A stretch of DNA of 64,000 nt from Brachionus manjavacas (GCA_019054805.1 JAHQIY010000003.1:6014001-6078000); one strand, 5' to 3'; shown: positions 1 through 13,625, counted from the first letter of the stretch. Numbers and translations: made by a program. The notes: a model not told the origin generated them from the letters alone.

Positions 1-775
1 TTATGTACAAGAATTTTACAAAAGGAAAATATGCAAAAATACAAAAATAGAATTACATAATAAATAGATTACAGTTTATACCATTACAAATCAAATCAAA
101 TAAAATTACAATTTAAATAGAATTACAATGAAAAATTAAAATAGAAGAAGTTTACAACAAAAAAAGGTGGAAGGAACTAGTAACTAGTGCGCGTTAGTGA
201 AATCATATGCTAGACTTGAAGGCGTCGAACTTATTCTTGAACTGGTTGATTGATAGAGAGTCGGTAACTTCGGCTGGCAGAGCATTCCAATAGTTAACAA
301 CTCTGTTGGTGAAGAAGTTGGATCTCTGCATACATTTAGTTGAGGGCTGCCCGGAGAGTCTTCTCTTATGTACTCTGATTCCCCTTGCTGGACCACTCTG
401 TGCGAGAGAATTACATTGCACCAGAGGATTCACCCAGTACACTTCGTTGAAGCCATTGTTGAACTTGAATTGCTGGATCAGATCACCTATAATTCTGCGT
501 TCATGAAGTTGCGTCAGACCTAATACAGTGAGACGGTCTTCATAGCTCCAGTTTCTGATTTTAGGCACCAGCTTGGTAGCTCTCCTCTGAAAGGTCTCTA
601 ATGCTCTGATGTCTCGCTTACTGGATGGTGACCAAACTGATGAGGCGTATTCCAAGTGTGGCCTCACATATGCGCAGTAGAGGGTCTTGCAGCTGTCGAT
701 GGTCTAAAAACCTAAATGTTCTTCTCAGATGCCCAAGAATAGGGTTAACTTTGTTGGCCAGAAAATTTTTAAGTC
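1..775 (-). mobile_element. 3' end of a non-LTR retrotransposon (RT C-terminal region), decayed
   Basis: The minus strand at 667-203 encodes 154 residues typical of the region after the reverse transcriptase domain of CR1/Jockey/RTE-type elements: RPHLEYASSVWSP, then LETFQRRATKLVP, then VVNYWNALPAEV and a stop. Upstream, at 770-705, the same protein continues in another frame (NKVNPILGHLRRTF), so there is a frameshift near 700. The 200 bp below the stop are AT-rich and look like the element's 3' tail. The fragment has no active-site region and is not functional. It could extend beyond the window start. Confidence 0.85.
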
Positions 776-1301
776 AATAACTTTTTTTAAAATTATACTT
801 GAATTGATTTTGACTTTATGGCCTTTGAACAACACTGAATCACATCTCGAATTTCCATACCAATATGTAGCCTAAAGTTCTAAAGGTATAATTCTAATTT
901 TGAAAAAGGCCAGCGCAGGCTAACTAAATCGTTTAAAAGTTTTAATTAGTATTTTTTCAAAAATAAAAATTTTCATCGTTTTTCTAAGTTGTGAATTTAA
1001 TTTCTTTTCTAAGTCAAATTTTTTGAAGATAGAATAATTAAAAATATGTTATTTAGCAAAATAATTAAAAAAGTGAAATAAACTTTATTTAAAGTAAAGA
1101 AAACAAAAAATCTTTAGAATATCATAGAAACAAAAATGAAATTAAAATTTATTCCAAAGTTGGATTACTAAATGAAGTAATATTATTATTCAATTTTCCA
1201 TCCTTATTTGAGTACTTAATTTCAAAGTTACCATTTGATACATTAGAAGCCCTTTTTTCAAATCAACTTTTACATAGTTTCAATTAAAAAAATTTAGAAT
1301 T
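776..1301. other. AT-rich intergenic stretch, no gene seen
   Basis: About 525 bp of AT-rich DNA between the retroelement tail and the 3' end of the SUEL/CUB gene. It probably contains the 3' UTR of that gene. No reading frame of interest and no repeat was recognised. Confidence 0.6.
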
Positions 1302-4300
1302 TTACTTGTTTAAGATTGCAATAGCGATAATCAGCAAAATAATACAAGGTAAGCCAACTCCTAAGGTAGCATATATTAGATTATTTGATTTTTTACTTTC
1401 AATTACTAAAAAAAAATAAATAAATAATTAATATAGAATATTTATAAATTACTTATAGTGAAATCATTTTTATTTGTAATGGGAAGTCTGGTAGTTTTTG
1501 TAGTTTCTGAGCCGATCGTAAAGGCCTCGAAATAAATTCTAAATCCTCTTAATGATTCAAGGGCTGAAGAATTTGCAGCTATCAAGCTTTTGTATCTTAG
1601 CTCAATTGATTTATTGGAGCTGTACACGAATCGTGATATTCCGTCCTCATTTTCTCCTAATATCAAGGTATCAATTGCTAAAGTGTCATCCAAAACACTA
1701 AAATTAATCAACATATTATTTTCTTTTTTATATCAAAAACATACTTATCACTTAAATCAATATCTATTAGATACAATTTATAGTAGCTATTTTGAGCTGG
1801 AATCAATGATATTTCACACTGTATGTTCAATTCATAATTGGGATAATTTGGTGATTCTATAATTCCATTTTTAGCGCCTTCAATCTTGATGTCTCGACCT
1901 GAACAAGAGTATGCTTTGATGGTAGAAGTTGGTGTACCTTTTGAAATTCTACTTAAAAAAAAATCAAACTATTTATTTATATGTCTACTAGGGACACATT
2001 GATATATGTATTCTAAACCGTCAGCATTGCCACCTCCACAGAATGGAATCGGGGTAAATGGAAAGTAGATGTTACATGATTGTTTACCAGAGCACTCAGT
2101 AGAAACCAAGTCAGTAGGCTCACGGCAATCACCAGGTCTAAAAATGATATAAAACAGTTTCATACAGAATTCATTTAAAGATATAAAATACTTGAAATCA
2201 CATCCATCATTTGATTTAACAATTGATTGTTCGAGGACAACTATTACATAATTATTTGGACAATTCAAAATTCTCGAATCCAAAGTACACATATCAACGT
2301 AATATTCTTGACTCAGAAACCCGATTTGTATTGGTGAAGTAGTTGGCGGTGTTGTTGTAGTTGGTGGTTGACCGGTAACAGGAGGAAGAGCCACAGCTTT
2401 TAATAGGTTTAATAAAAAAAGTAAACTATAATTTCTATTAAAATTACTTTGAATATAGATTTGGAATCCTTTATAAAAAAATCCGAGTATTTGAGATGTA
2501 GCATTTAAGGTAACCTGCAAAGTGTTCGATCTTGATTCCATCAAATATTTAGCTTGATTGGGATTACCACATAATTTGTGATTTGTAAAGCCGTCGGTAA
2601 TTTGCAAAAAGTCTGTAGAACCATTACAACTTAATAAACAAACAAATTTAAATAATTTTTTTATTTTTTTTTGTTGCATAAGCTTTATTACTCGACTTTG
2701 CCAGGGAAAGAACCAGCAATAAAAAAGACATCTAAAGCATATCCCGGATTTGTAGTTATGGTCTTTGTACAATAAATATTTTCTGTTGGATATGAGGGAT
2801 AATTTTGACTTTGTAAAATTAAACTGGAGTCTGGATTAACTTTATGAACTACCGTGGGAGGTTTACAGAATTCCGTATTGTCTGGTAACGGAGGGTTTCC
2901 GGCATTTTTAACTTAATTCAAAATTTCATTCAATAAAATTGGAATTAGATGGATTTTTCCTTACCTGGAACACATTGATAATCTAAAAACAAATAGTTTG
3001 CATATCTCTTTTGACATTCAGGAACTTGAGCTGAATTCGCAAAGAATGACAGATAACATGATTGTCTTCCAGAACAAGAAAACGTAGCACCAGTATTAGG
3101 ACCAAAGCAATCATTTGGACTGAAATTAAAAAAAAAAATATAAATTCCTTGGAAAAAATCTCCTAAATTACCTGTATTCACATCCTGTAAAGGAGTCTTT
3201 AACTCCATAAAAAGATGCTCTAATAATAATGACATAATCTTTGGGACAATTGACATAATTTGAATTGCATCTAATTATCGTGTTAACTGGTGATGCCAAG
3301 CCTTAAATTAGATTAAAATCAATTATTTCTTTTAATTTAAATTTTTTGCTAATTTAGAACCTGTAAATGGAGGAATTGTTGGTACGGTTGAAAATGGTTG
3401 AGTTGTAGTGGGCTTTTGAGTTGTTACAGTTGTAGTTGGAGGATTGCATACAAAATCCAATGGTTTTGGAACAGCTTTTTTGATTTTGAATTTTAACTTT
3501 AGTTTTAATTTTAATCAATTTTGTACCTTCAAAATAAATAGATGCGCCATCGAACGAATTATCCGGACTAGCTCTAGTGACAATATCAATATCTAATTTA
3601 GTGCTACAGCTCTCATACGCTAAAGCTCCAGCGATTTGTCCACAAAATTGTCTTGGCACAGTTGAAGCAGCTTCAGAAAATTTGATACTATCTGTAGAAC
3701 AGCTTATTTAAAAAAATTTAATTTTTTAGGAATCGAAATAATTTTTTCCTCTTACTCTTTGGAAATACTCAAATTAATAATGAAAGCTTTAATAACGTTG
3801 TTGGAAGTAGTTGTAATCGATGCTTTACAATTTAATGATTGATCATAAGTTGGATAACTTGGGGTATTAATTATTCCGTTTTTATTACTGAATGTCATTC
3901 CACACATATTTTGAGATGGTAAATTAGCTTTTTTTTGTTCAAATTTTAATCCAAATTTGTTTAAAAATTTATCGAGAAAACAATTACTTGGAATGCATTC
4001 ATAATCAACCTGTAAATATGTAGCAAAAGCATTGTGTTCAGGCATTAAAACAAAATAAAATGGCAAATTGCATGTTCGTTTACCATCACAGTTCAAAGTT
4101 TGAACAGAATAACTTATCAAGTCTCCATTCCTTTTTAAAAATTAATCAAATTTTCTGAAATATTTATCTATTCTTTCCAATAAAAAAATTTATGTCAAAG
4201 TTGGATTTGAAATAAATCTAAAGTTATTTTTCTAAAAAAATTACGTATAAAAGCATTTATTTCCTGATGATCTTCCATAAAAAGCTCGCTTGACCGAAAT

Positions 4301-7300
4301 AATATAATTATTCGGACAAGATATTGTCTTAGATAATTCGCAATTTACAGCAGTTATCGTACCAGAAGCAATTCCTTCAAGCGAATATATTTAATTTTTA
4401 AATAAAAAAGGATACCTTTCTATTAAATTACCTTGGGTAACATATGGAGGAGCTGGGGTTGTTGATCCAGACACTGGTGCATTTGTTGTCGAGGGTTCAA
4501 TGCATTGATTCGGATCAATCACATTGGTCACTTGTAATAAAAATTGAGTAATTGTTTACAATTTAGAAGTATTTTTTTTACATTCATAATAAGCTTTAAA
4601 GCCTTTGTAATTTCTAGATCCTACATAATAATTCAATTGAAAATTGGTTCCACATTTTTGCGTAATTAATCCTGGCTTTCGGTTTCCGCAAAATTTTTCA
4701 CCATTATTTAATTGAATATAAGACTCGGAACACCTTGAAAAATATTTTTATTATTTTAATTAACAAAAATAATTTTTTCACTCTTGAGAGCCAAAGGTAG
4801 CTTGAAGTTCTGATGATACCATGTAAAAATTCAATATTTTCTGAGTAGAAGCAACTATGTTCAAATTGCAATTCAAATTGTTTTGGGAAGTCGGATAATT
4901 TGGCGAAAATATTATTGCTTTTTCTTCGGTAATTTGTCCTGAGGAACATTGTTCATAGGATTTTACATAGGCAACGGTTTCCGGTATGCAATTGTAATCA
5001 ATAGTTAAAATATTTGATCTTGCATTGGAGCATTCAGTCAATGTGAAGGAATTTACAATGAGCGAAGATTGCTTGCCTCCAACAATAGATGTTATTTGAT
5101 TATAAAGACTTTGAGAACAGGATATTTTGCTTAGGAAAAAAAATCGGTTAGTTTTTATTAAAATTAAATATTAAAATATACTTCTCATTGCAAGAATTGT
5201 CACTTGTTCTTGATCCTTGAGCCGAAATTAAATTTATTAAATAACCTTTCGGGCATGTAAATGTTCTACGATCTCTATCACATACAGAAAATTTTTGATT
5301 TGTTGTAAAACCTTAGAAAAATGTTAATGCTAATTGTTTTGAAAAATTTTTTGATTTTCTACCTGGGACACAATTTCCTCTGAGTCTGTCACGGTCATAA
5401 TCATCAGTTACAGAACACCAGTAGGTATTCCCTTCAGGTAAACACTCGTCATTTAAATTATTTTGATATTTGAACGGAAATTTGCACGGTCGACCACCAG
5501 CATTTCCACCAGAAGTCAGAACTTTTTAAATACAATTAAAACTTTTAAATCGTTAAGTATCGTTATTTACCTTGACTTAGGATTTCATTATTTTCTGGCG
5601 TTGTCAAAGGTGCTGCAGTAGTCATTGTTGTTGTTAATGAATTTTGGCAAGTGGCAGGTGCATCAACCACTTGATTAAAAAATTTAATTTTTTTTAAATT
5701 TTTTTAATTATTTTACATTCGTAATAAATTCGGAATCCTCGGTAATTATTGTTTTGGTTTGAAGTTTTATAATTTATTTCAACCTGATTCGAACATCCAA
5801 GATAAGTATAACTTTTTTGTGGATTAATCGATGAACAAAAACTTATAGCTGGAAATTTTTTGTCATCAAACTGAACATAGCTCTTAGAACAACTTAAAAT
5901 AAAATTAGAAAGAATAAAGATTTTTTTAAAGTATAAAAAATATACTCGTCTTCCATATAAATGTCTGTAATGTAAATTCTAAAAACTTTATTCGGGTTTG
6001 AAGATGTGAGTTTGGTGACACACTGAGCATTTATATTTTGATTTGGATAGTTTTTACTCAATAAAATTCCGTTTGGATTCAAATCACCATTCACGGTCGG
6101 TGTATCACAAACTATAGATTTTATTTTTGAATCAACTAGAATATATTTTAAATGAGAAATAATTTCTGAAAATATTTCGTTTTATTTTACTTGGAATAAA
6201 TCTATAGACTCCGTAAATATAATCGGCTCTTTTTCCTGAACACTCATCAATTGTATAGTCAGAGAGTAGATTGAATGAACATGATCGTTTTAAGTTACAG
6301 GTTATTGGATGAGGTGCTGAGCAGTCAAATGAGCTTGGGCTTAGACAAAATAAAGAAATAAACTGGGATCTATATTCTAATTGTTCAATGTAAACAAGGT
6401 TAAAATCAGGGGCAGTAATTTGTTTTTGGTCGCTTCTGCATATTTGAAAGTTAATGAATTGAGACGCATTCAGCACCAAAGTTGATGGATCTACAGTAGG
6501 TGTATTAGTAGTTGTTGTTGTATCAACCGGTTGCGAAGGTGTACCAGTTCCACAACTTGAATCTCTCACTATCAAAAAATAAATGAGTTAAAATTATTTT
6601 TCAAAAATTTTGATAACAAACTTTGATAATAAAGTTTAAAGCCCTTGAAAAACGAAAAAATAGATGCTTGAGTTAAAGCTTTGTAGCTAATATAGATAAC
6701 ATTGGAACAAAAACTTTGCGCGAAAATTGGTTTCTCAGATCCGCAAACATCCTCTGTACCTGATGAATCGGTTATTCTGAGAAAATCAGCACAATTTTCT
6801 GAAGAATCTCTATTTTGTATTTTCATATCTGAAACAAAAACATCGATTGTTTTTCCAACAGGAACAGTAATTTTTGTGGTGCATATATTATTTGTTTGCT
6901 GATAGCTTGGATAACCAGGACTTTGAATAATTCCAGACTGCTGAGTAATAGTTTGACCATCACAAACGTTAATTATATTGGCCGATGAGGCTTAAAAAAT
7001 GAATTAATGACACAAAAGTCTCAATAAGAAGATAAATTTTACTTGGAACACAATAATATTTAACTTCAAGATATTCAGAAAATTTATTACAAGAATTCAA
7101 CTTTCTTTTAGGAGCGTAGATCAAACATTTTTGAGATCCAGAATTACAATAAGGCTCATAGTATTCATAACAGTCTCCAGGTCTTGATATAAAAAAAATT
7201 CGAGGAAAAATTTTTATTAATAAAAAAAAATACGTGTAGATACAACTTCCATCGGGATTTTCTTTTGCTCCTAAAATACCTTCATAGATTTGAATGGCAT

Positions 7301-7486
7301 TGCCAGTGCCACAATCAATATCTATCGATTTTGTCACCAATGCACATCCGGTCAAGCGATTAAGAGACTGACCTTAGTTGAAAATTTTGTTAAAATTCAG
7401 ATTTATTTAAATTTTTTATTATTACTTCGGACATTGACAACAAAGCAATTGAGGGATAATACAAGAATGCAAATTAATAGAAACAT
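1302..7486 (-). CDS. Multidomain extracellular receptor: six SUEL-lectin/CUB pairs with one FN2-like module
   Basis: The start at 7486 is chosen because it opens a clear signal peptide (MFLLICILVLSLNCFVVNVR) that splices at GAA|GT to the first lectin exon. About six repeats follow, each a SUEL/rhamnose-binding lectin domain, then a CUB domain, then usually a Thr/Pro-rich linker (for example at 2330-2400 and 6480-6560). Lectin domains lie near 7045-7350, 6195-6470, 4985-5325, 3980-4380, 2965-3305 and 1985-2330; each ends in a Y.CVP/Y.CIP-like motif, and the fourth shows the FYGR motif. CUB domains lie near 6620-6965, 5730-6125, 4580-4975, 3490-3970, 2405-2925 and 1440-1960 (P.YP, GFK.YY and FC motifs). 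Between CUB2 and lectin 3, at 5362-5522, sits a fibronectin type II-like module (CKFPFKY ... YWCSVTDDYD). The last exon encodes a hydrophobic anchor (VGLPCIILLIIAIAIL) and stops almost at once (NK), so the protein is probably a membrane-anchored ectodomain with no signalling tail. Role inferred: carbohydrate and protein binding outside the cell. I know of no named ortholog. Confidence 0.82.
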
Positions 7487-9600
7487 TCTGAAACTAAAAT
7501 TTAAAAATGATAAAAATTAGATTTCAAATTTGAAATTTTTTGAGTTCTTAATGTTTACCGATCTATTCTAATAATGTGATTTATTATTTCTAACGCTTGG
7601 TAGTCAAGAACTTATCAATTCTTTGGTTAAATAAGATTAAATAAATTAAATTTAAACAGAAATAAATGATTTAAAAATAGAATTGGTCTAAATCATAAAA
7701 AAGATAAATTTATCACTAAAGAGCTCAGTGCTAATTTTGAAATTTGGATAACTCTTTTTTAAAGTGTGACTTTTAAGAAAGATAATTATTAAATTTTGAT
7801 AATTTTTTTTAATTGAATCAACTAAAATCTTCAAAATTTGATCTTATTAATTTTTAAAATTTGATTTTTTCATTCCATTATAGGAAGACAAAAATTAAAA
7901 CAGAATGGAACAATATTCTAATTTAAATATAAGATAAAATAGTTAAGATGTTGAATTATTTTCATCAGTAAAAAATATTCTAAAATCAAGTTTGGATGTA
8001 TATTTTAAATTTTAATCAGTTTAATATTTAATAACTTTTGAACTTAGCTATAATTTATTTGATATTCCACTTAACATTAGTATTATTCTTCAAATATTTT
8101 TCAGTTTCAAATAAAAAAATAATTTTAAGTTATTATTATTATTGCAAGCATTTTCTTTTCTTATTTGAAGTTAAAATTTTTAGTGAAATAGACCGAGTTG
8201 ATTTTTATTTGTAAAATTGAAAAAAAATTAAAAATTCCTTTTTAAACTTTTAAATAATCAGAAAATATTTCTAACAATATTCCTGTTAATATCTATTTTA
8301 TTTTTTAGAATTAAATCAATTTATTGTACTATTCAATATTAATTTTTTGATTATTTTTTTCAATTTTTTTTTACATTCGACCATTACTTTTAATAGACAG
8401 AACTCGTTCAAGGGAATGTTTTTGATTTTAGTTATCTTAAGAAGAATACTATTTTTTGAAAAATAAGCTTTCATCATCGAATGTAAAAAAATTGAAAAAT
8501 AAAAATAAAATTTTTATTAAACAATTAAACCATATTAAAATATTAATGTAGAAAATCATTGAAGAATGCTTTAAAATGAGCGTATTTAAAACAATTTTTG
8601 TTGGTGTTCATTAACAGTTATCTACCGGAGCCATCAATTATCATTTTAGAAAAATTAATTTTTACTTAAAATAAAGTTTAAAAATAAGAAATGAAGGAAA
8701 AAACATTAGCTATTCTAAATTATTATTTTTTAGATAATTTAGAAATTTATTGCTTATTTCCATCATTAACTTTTTTCTCTAATACTAATTGAGAAAAGGT
8801 ATTTTTGTAATTTTTCGACTCAATTAGAATTCTAATTACTTTTTAATTCAAGGGTCTGAAAAAATAATTTTTTTAATCTGAATTTCCATAAAGATATATT
8901 CTAATCAAAAATATTAAGCAATTACATAAAAAGATATTTCAATATTTTTGGAAGAAAAAAACAATTGTTTTTGTTTTTAATTAATTTCTATCTATTTTCA
9001 AAAGATATTTCTTATATAATTATTAATTCAACTTATGATAAAAAAATTTTATCAATTATTCATAACAAATATCTTGAATTAAATAATTTGAAAATATCAA
9101 AAAAAATCACAGATCAAATATTGTTATCTTTTTTAAGAATAAAAGATTTATTAAACTTAAAATTATGAAACTTTGAATAAGAAAACAGAATTCTGATATT
9201 AATATTTAATTTTTAGATAATCGCTTAAGTCAACATACTTTAAGTAACAATATCGTTTTATTTCAAGTAAAGTAGCATTTAGATTTGTAAGATTTTCTTT
9301 TGTCAATTTCAGCGTTCAACAGGCAAGTGCCCTTGCCATGAAATAACAACTTAAACTTCTTTTATTTTATTTTTTTTATAAAACAATAATAAAATTATAA
9401 TATTGAAATATTTAAATTAAATTTTTGAATTTTTTAATAAAATCTGTAAAAATCAAGTTGATATTATTGAATATTGAATATTGAATGCCTGAATGCTTGA
9501 TTGATCTTTTGATCACAAATCTATTAATTAGTCTTTTGTAAAACATTAAAAGGATTTTTCGCCATTAAATTTCATTGTAAATTTAGAGTAATTTTTCGAT
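7487..9600. other. Intergenic AT-rich DNA, possibly with the SUEL/CUB promoter
   Basis: About 2.1 kb with no supportable coding region. The part nearest 7487 should hold the promoter of the SUEL/CUB gene, but no distinct element is visible. An imperfect inverted repeat lies at 8361-8380 and 8477-8497 (arm TCGAATGT followed by an A-tract and TTG), about 100 bp apart; it may be a small MITE remnant. Short open frames around 8965-9168 have the composition of random AT-rich DNA. Confidence 0.6.
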
Positions 9601-11455
9601 AATTTCTCTTTTAATTCTAAACCTACATGCTTTCACATATGAGCACTAGATCATCGGCATACAAAAGTGCGTTAACACGAAGTGTACCACTGACCTGAGT
9701 GCCACGCGTTTTTCTTGCATCTGGCATCAAGAAATCTACTTGCAAACCATTTTCGTCCATACTCTTCAGTGTCTCCCTGATGACATGGTCGATGTAGACG
9801 TTGAAGAGTGCCGGTGATAGCAAGCAGCCGTGTCGAAGCCCAGTTAAGATTCCAAACTTACCAATTAGGTTAAAATACAACGCACCAATTAGGCTTTTCA
9901 GTTTGCGCAACACTTCATAATGCTCCAGGACACCGACCCAGCAGCGCTTCTCTGTTGACGGTAACGTAATCATAAGCCGCTTTCAGGTCCATGAAACATA
10001 AGTGCAATGGTACATTCTTTCTCGGGTTTTGCCATCTCCATCATTCTTCTTAGAATGAAGATCTGGTCCGCGCAGCCTCTATCCTTCTTGAAGCCTCCTT
10101 GCATCTCTGACAGCCTGCTGTCTACGGTTCTCAAGAGTCTATCGAGGACTATATGGGTAAGAACCTTGCCAACAATACTTAGCTTATATCTCTATAGTTC
10201 TCACACTCACTGCTGTCACCTTTCTTGTGAAAAGGAGCTACCACGGCTCTCACCCAATCCCTTGACAATTTCTGTGGGGATTCCATCGAACCCTGGGGCT
10301 TTCCGTGTCTTCAGGGCTCTAATAGCGAATTTGATTTCATACGGTTCCGTAACCGGTTCATTTTCTTCGCTGTCATTACCCTCGGTGCTAACTAAGGTGT
10401 GCGTTTACAGTTGTCATCCCACATACAGCAGTTCTTCGAAATGATCTCTCCACTTTTCCTTTATTAAAAGTGGAGAGATCATTTGGTAACGAATCTATCC
10501 TTTTTCCTTAGCTGGCTCGTTTACTTAAGTTTTGTATTGCTTAAGACCGACTATCTTGCGAATCGTCTGGTACACAGCCCTTGTGTTATTAGCCGCGGCA
10601 TGTTGCTCCAACTCCTTGGCCTTCTTTTGCTAGTACTCCTTCTACACTTTCCTGACCAGTCTTATGCAAGGTTTGTTTAGTTCGCGGTAAACAAACTGCT
10701 CCGCTCCAGGTCTTCACCTTCGTTGCCCAAAACACCAAATTTGTTTTTTAGCTCAATCTGGAACTCGTCTTTCTCGAAGCTTTGACTTAGTTGCTCCACG
10801 CCTATTAGACTAGCAAATGAGCTAACCTTTTGCGAGCTCTTAAGTCGTAGCCTGCACGTTGCCGTTAGCAAGTAGTGGTCAGTTCCAAAGTCTGCTTCAA
10901 CCCAGACCATGGTTTCCTGAATAACTGACAGCCATCTCCGGTTAACCATTATGTGGTCGATCTGGCTTTTGGTCTTCTGAGCGTTGACATTCACTTGAGA
11001 AATCTTGTGGATGTCTTTGTCTTGGAAAAAGGTACTGCAGACGCTCAAGTTGTTGACCATACACAAATCCGACAGCCTTTGCTGTTCATATACTCGTCAC
11101 GCAGTCCATGCTTTCCAACGACGCCCGTCCATACCTCATAATTGTTGCCGACCCTTACGTTAAAATCACTCATCAGGAACACCAAGTCTCTCTTTGGTAC
11201 CTTCTGCAAACGGCTTGCATCTGTCCATAAAATCTCTCCTTTTGCTTTTCTGTTGGTTCGTAGCAACTTACAATCGTTGTTGCATTATTCCTCGAGCTGA
11301 ATTTGACTCAGATAATGCGCTCGTCACTGCGCCCCATGCTGTCAATGCTCCTATGTGCCTCCTCCGACCCCTCAACTCCAGAATAGAAGACCTCGTAGTC
11401 GCCTATTCTCCGTCTACCACTGCCCTTCCTCTTCGTTTCGCTGAGGCTTGACAAA
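9600..11455 (-). mobile_element. Decayed RTE-like non-LTR retrotransposon (endonuclease plus RT)
   Basis: Read on the minus strand from 11455 down. An apurinic-type endonuclease (EEP) domain comes first: GDYEVFYSG near 11400, SDFNVRVGNN near 11170-11140, then IDHIMVNRRW and GTDHYLLTA near 10960-10860. The reverse transcriptase follows, with GLRHGCLLSPALFNVYID near 9840-9790 and the catalytic YADD motif near 9650. The frame changes repeatedly and stops interrupt it, and the region past YADD is missing, so the copy is dead and truncated at its 3' side. The domain order and the two motif groups match RTE/craniofacial-development-protein-like elements. The DNA is clearly more GC-rich than the flanks. 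Confidence 0.85.
10439..10484. repeat. Perfect 19-bp inverted repeat inside the RTE-like element
   Basis: Left arm 10439-10457 and right arm 10466-10484 are exact reverse complements (AAATGATCTCTCCACTTTT), separated by an 8-nt spacer. It lies in the stretch between the endonuclease and RT regions of the relic. Such a perfect foldback is not part of the normal element and looks like a local inverted duplication. Confidence 0.9.
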
Positions 11456-13625
11456 TTTTCAAAATTCATTTATACGCTAAAAAAAATAAAATTCAGATAG
11501 CACTTAATTTTTGAATTTCTGGAGAGTAAAAAATTAAATTCATTTTAGTGATAAAAAAAGTAATTTTAGTTACTATCGGAAAATTAATCAAAAATCCTAT
11601 AGATAATGAACAATTAAGATAAATTAATTCTTATTGAATTTTGCATTGCCAAGGACATATGAACAGGATCAACACATCAAATGATAAAATCAAATCAACA
11701 TCAGAAAATCTAGTAAAAAACGAAAATGCTTCAGAAATATTTCCCTAAAAAACGTGAGTGATCATCTATAAAACAAAATAAATCTAGATATAATTTAGGA
11801 ACTAGTGGGGACAAAGGTTTAGCGAATGAAGAAAAAGATTTAAAAAAAATCATAAACTTAAAATTGATTTAGCCGTAAATCAAATTATTGACATTTAATT
11901 ACTTTTAAATAAATATTTTTATTATTATTATTCATATAGAAAATTGTATTCTTTAAAAAGTACAAAAGCATTATGGGTTCACCAACAAGTTAATCAGCGC
12001 AATATAAGAGGTGAATGATATCGCTACTAATACCAAAAAAGTTAGCTTTGTTGATAGTCGCTTATAAATTTTATGGAAATTTTTAAAAAATAAAGAAGAG
12101 GAAAATTTGTTAAAAAAGAAAACAAAAAATTATCAGATAAATTTCTATTACTAAATTTGAAAAATTGATTAATCTGCAAAAAAATTTATTCTGCTGAATA
12201 GAGTTGTTGACGATTGGAACAATTTAAAAACACAGTCCATCATACCCGGAAGCAAAAACATCTTCAAGAAAAGAGTAGACGACAGTTTACCTGTTGTATC
12301 TTATTATTATTATTATTTTTATTTAAATTTTTTCTTAAAAATTAGTGTGCGCATCATTTAAGGACAGAATTGGCCGGTTATCTTTTTTAATTTTTTGAGT
12401 AATAAATGATGATAAAAAATATTTAATTAATAATCAATATAATTTAAAATGATAAAAAAATTTCCATTATATTCTCTAATAACGTTTTTCGTTCGACTTT
12501 TGATTGCTAAAATCACTTGTTTTTTCCCAGTACTAATTTCTTGGACAAAAAATTTATCAAAAAAGGAAAAAAGGATTCTTGGGCTACCTGTTCAGGATTT
12601 AGTTCCTGGGTTAACGCTATTATTTATGATATCTTGCGCAAAAAAATTATAAATTATTTGAATTAAAAATTCAAGTAATTAAAATCAAATTTGTTTTTGC
12701 AAAATATACACTTAATCTTGTTAGCATATTTAGTTTCAATCGATTATTTTCTGTATTCAAAAATAAATCTTGAATAATTATTTTAAATAACTTAATCGGA
12801 AAATTTTTACACCAATTTTTAACGAGCCATTTATACAAAATAGGAAATAATTTTATTTTCAAGTTTTTATAAAAGCGAAAGCCAATTTTCGAATTGTTAA
12901 CTAAATAAATAATACTCTTAATTTGAATAAATTCTCGATACGAGAATAAAAACCAGTACTTTCTTAAAGTTACATAGCTCGGTATTTTCATTAGTTTTGA
13001 GCAGAAAATTTTGATCAAATATTACTCAATCTTTAAAAAAATTCAGTAAAAAATTGTTTCTTTTTAAATAAATTGATTATTAAAAATCATTAAAAAAAGC
13101 TTAATTAGTTTTTTACTTAACAAAAAAAATAAGCGAACATATTTTTCGTAAAACGAAATGTTTAGACAGTCTCTAGGTTTGAAATTTCTAAGTGAAAAAA
13201 AATTTGCTCAGTAGTCATCATAGATTAGCAAAACTTTAATTTAAATATTTTGACAAGAATGAATAAATTTCATGTTGCTTCTCTAAATAAAATTTTAGAA
13301 AATATTTAATTTTAATTGTCGACATCTAGATTTATTGAATGATGCAAAAAAGCAAAAAATTATAATTTTAAGCTTCTTTTAATTTCATTTTTTTAGCAAT
13401 TAAATTGAATAATAAAAGAGAAAATTTTTTTTGTTTGATTTTTAAGGGAATATTTTTTTGCAAATTTCAACAACAACTCAACTAACAAAAGGAAATAAAT
13501 AAATTGTTAGTTTTTTTTTCGAAAAAATCAATCAAACTTAAAAAACTTCTATTTCAAAAAAATTCCGATTTTAGATTTTTTTATTTTTATTTTCGTGCCA
13601 ACAAAGTTTCTTTCTTGTTAATGAA
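11456..13625. other. Intergenic AT-rich region, one retroelement tail and TRPM-A upstream DNA
   Basis: Apart from the retroelement tail at about 12185-12330 I recognise nothing coding here. Open frames at 12449-12652 (plus) and 12671-13018 (minus) have no family resemblance, no splice context and the amino-acid bias of random AT-rich DNA (K, N, I, L, F). The last few hundred bases should contain the TRPM-A promoter; no clear signal stands out. Confidence 0.55.
12185..12330 (+). mobile_element. Relic of a non-LTR retroelement C-terminus with TTA microsatellite tail
   Basis: The plus strand encodes NRVVDDWNNLK, then IPGSKNIFKKRVDDSLP, the conserved last ~35 residues found after the RT in CR1/Jockey-like elements. 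Directly after comes a TTA microsatellite (12300-12322), a common 3' terminus of such elements. Nothing else of the element is present. Confidence 0.7.

Noticed and set aside
10007-10680. Plus-strand open frames across 10007-10444 and 10483-10680
   Set aside because: They lie antisense to the RTE-like endonuclease/RT region, whose protein motifs read on the minus strand; the plus frames show no family signature.
12449-13018. Open frames at 12449-12652 (plus) and 12671-13018 (minus) as possible genes
   Set aside because: Composition is that expected of random AT-rich DNA, with no splice context, motif or family match.
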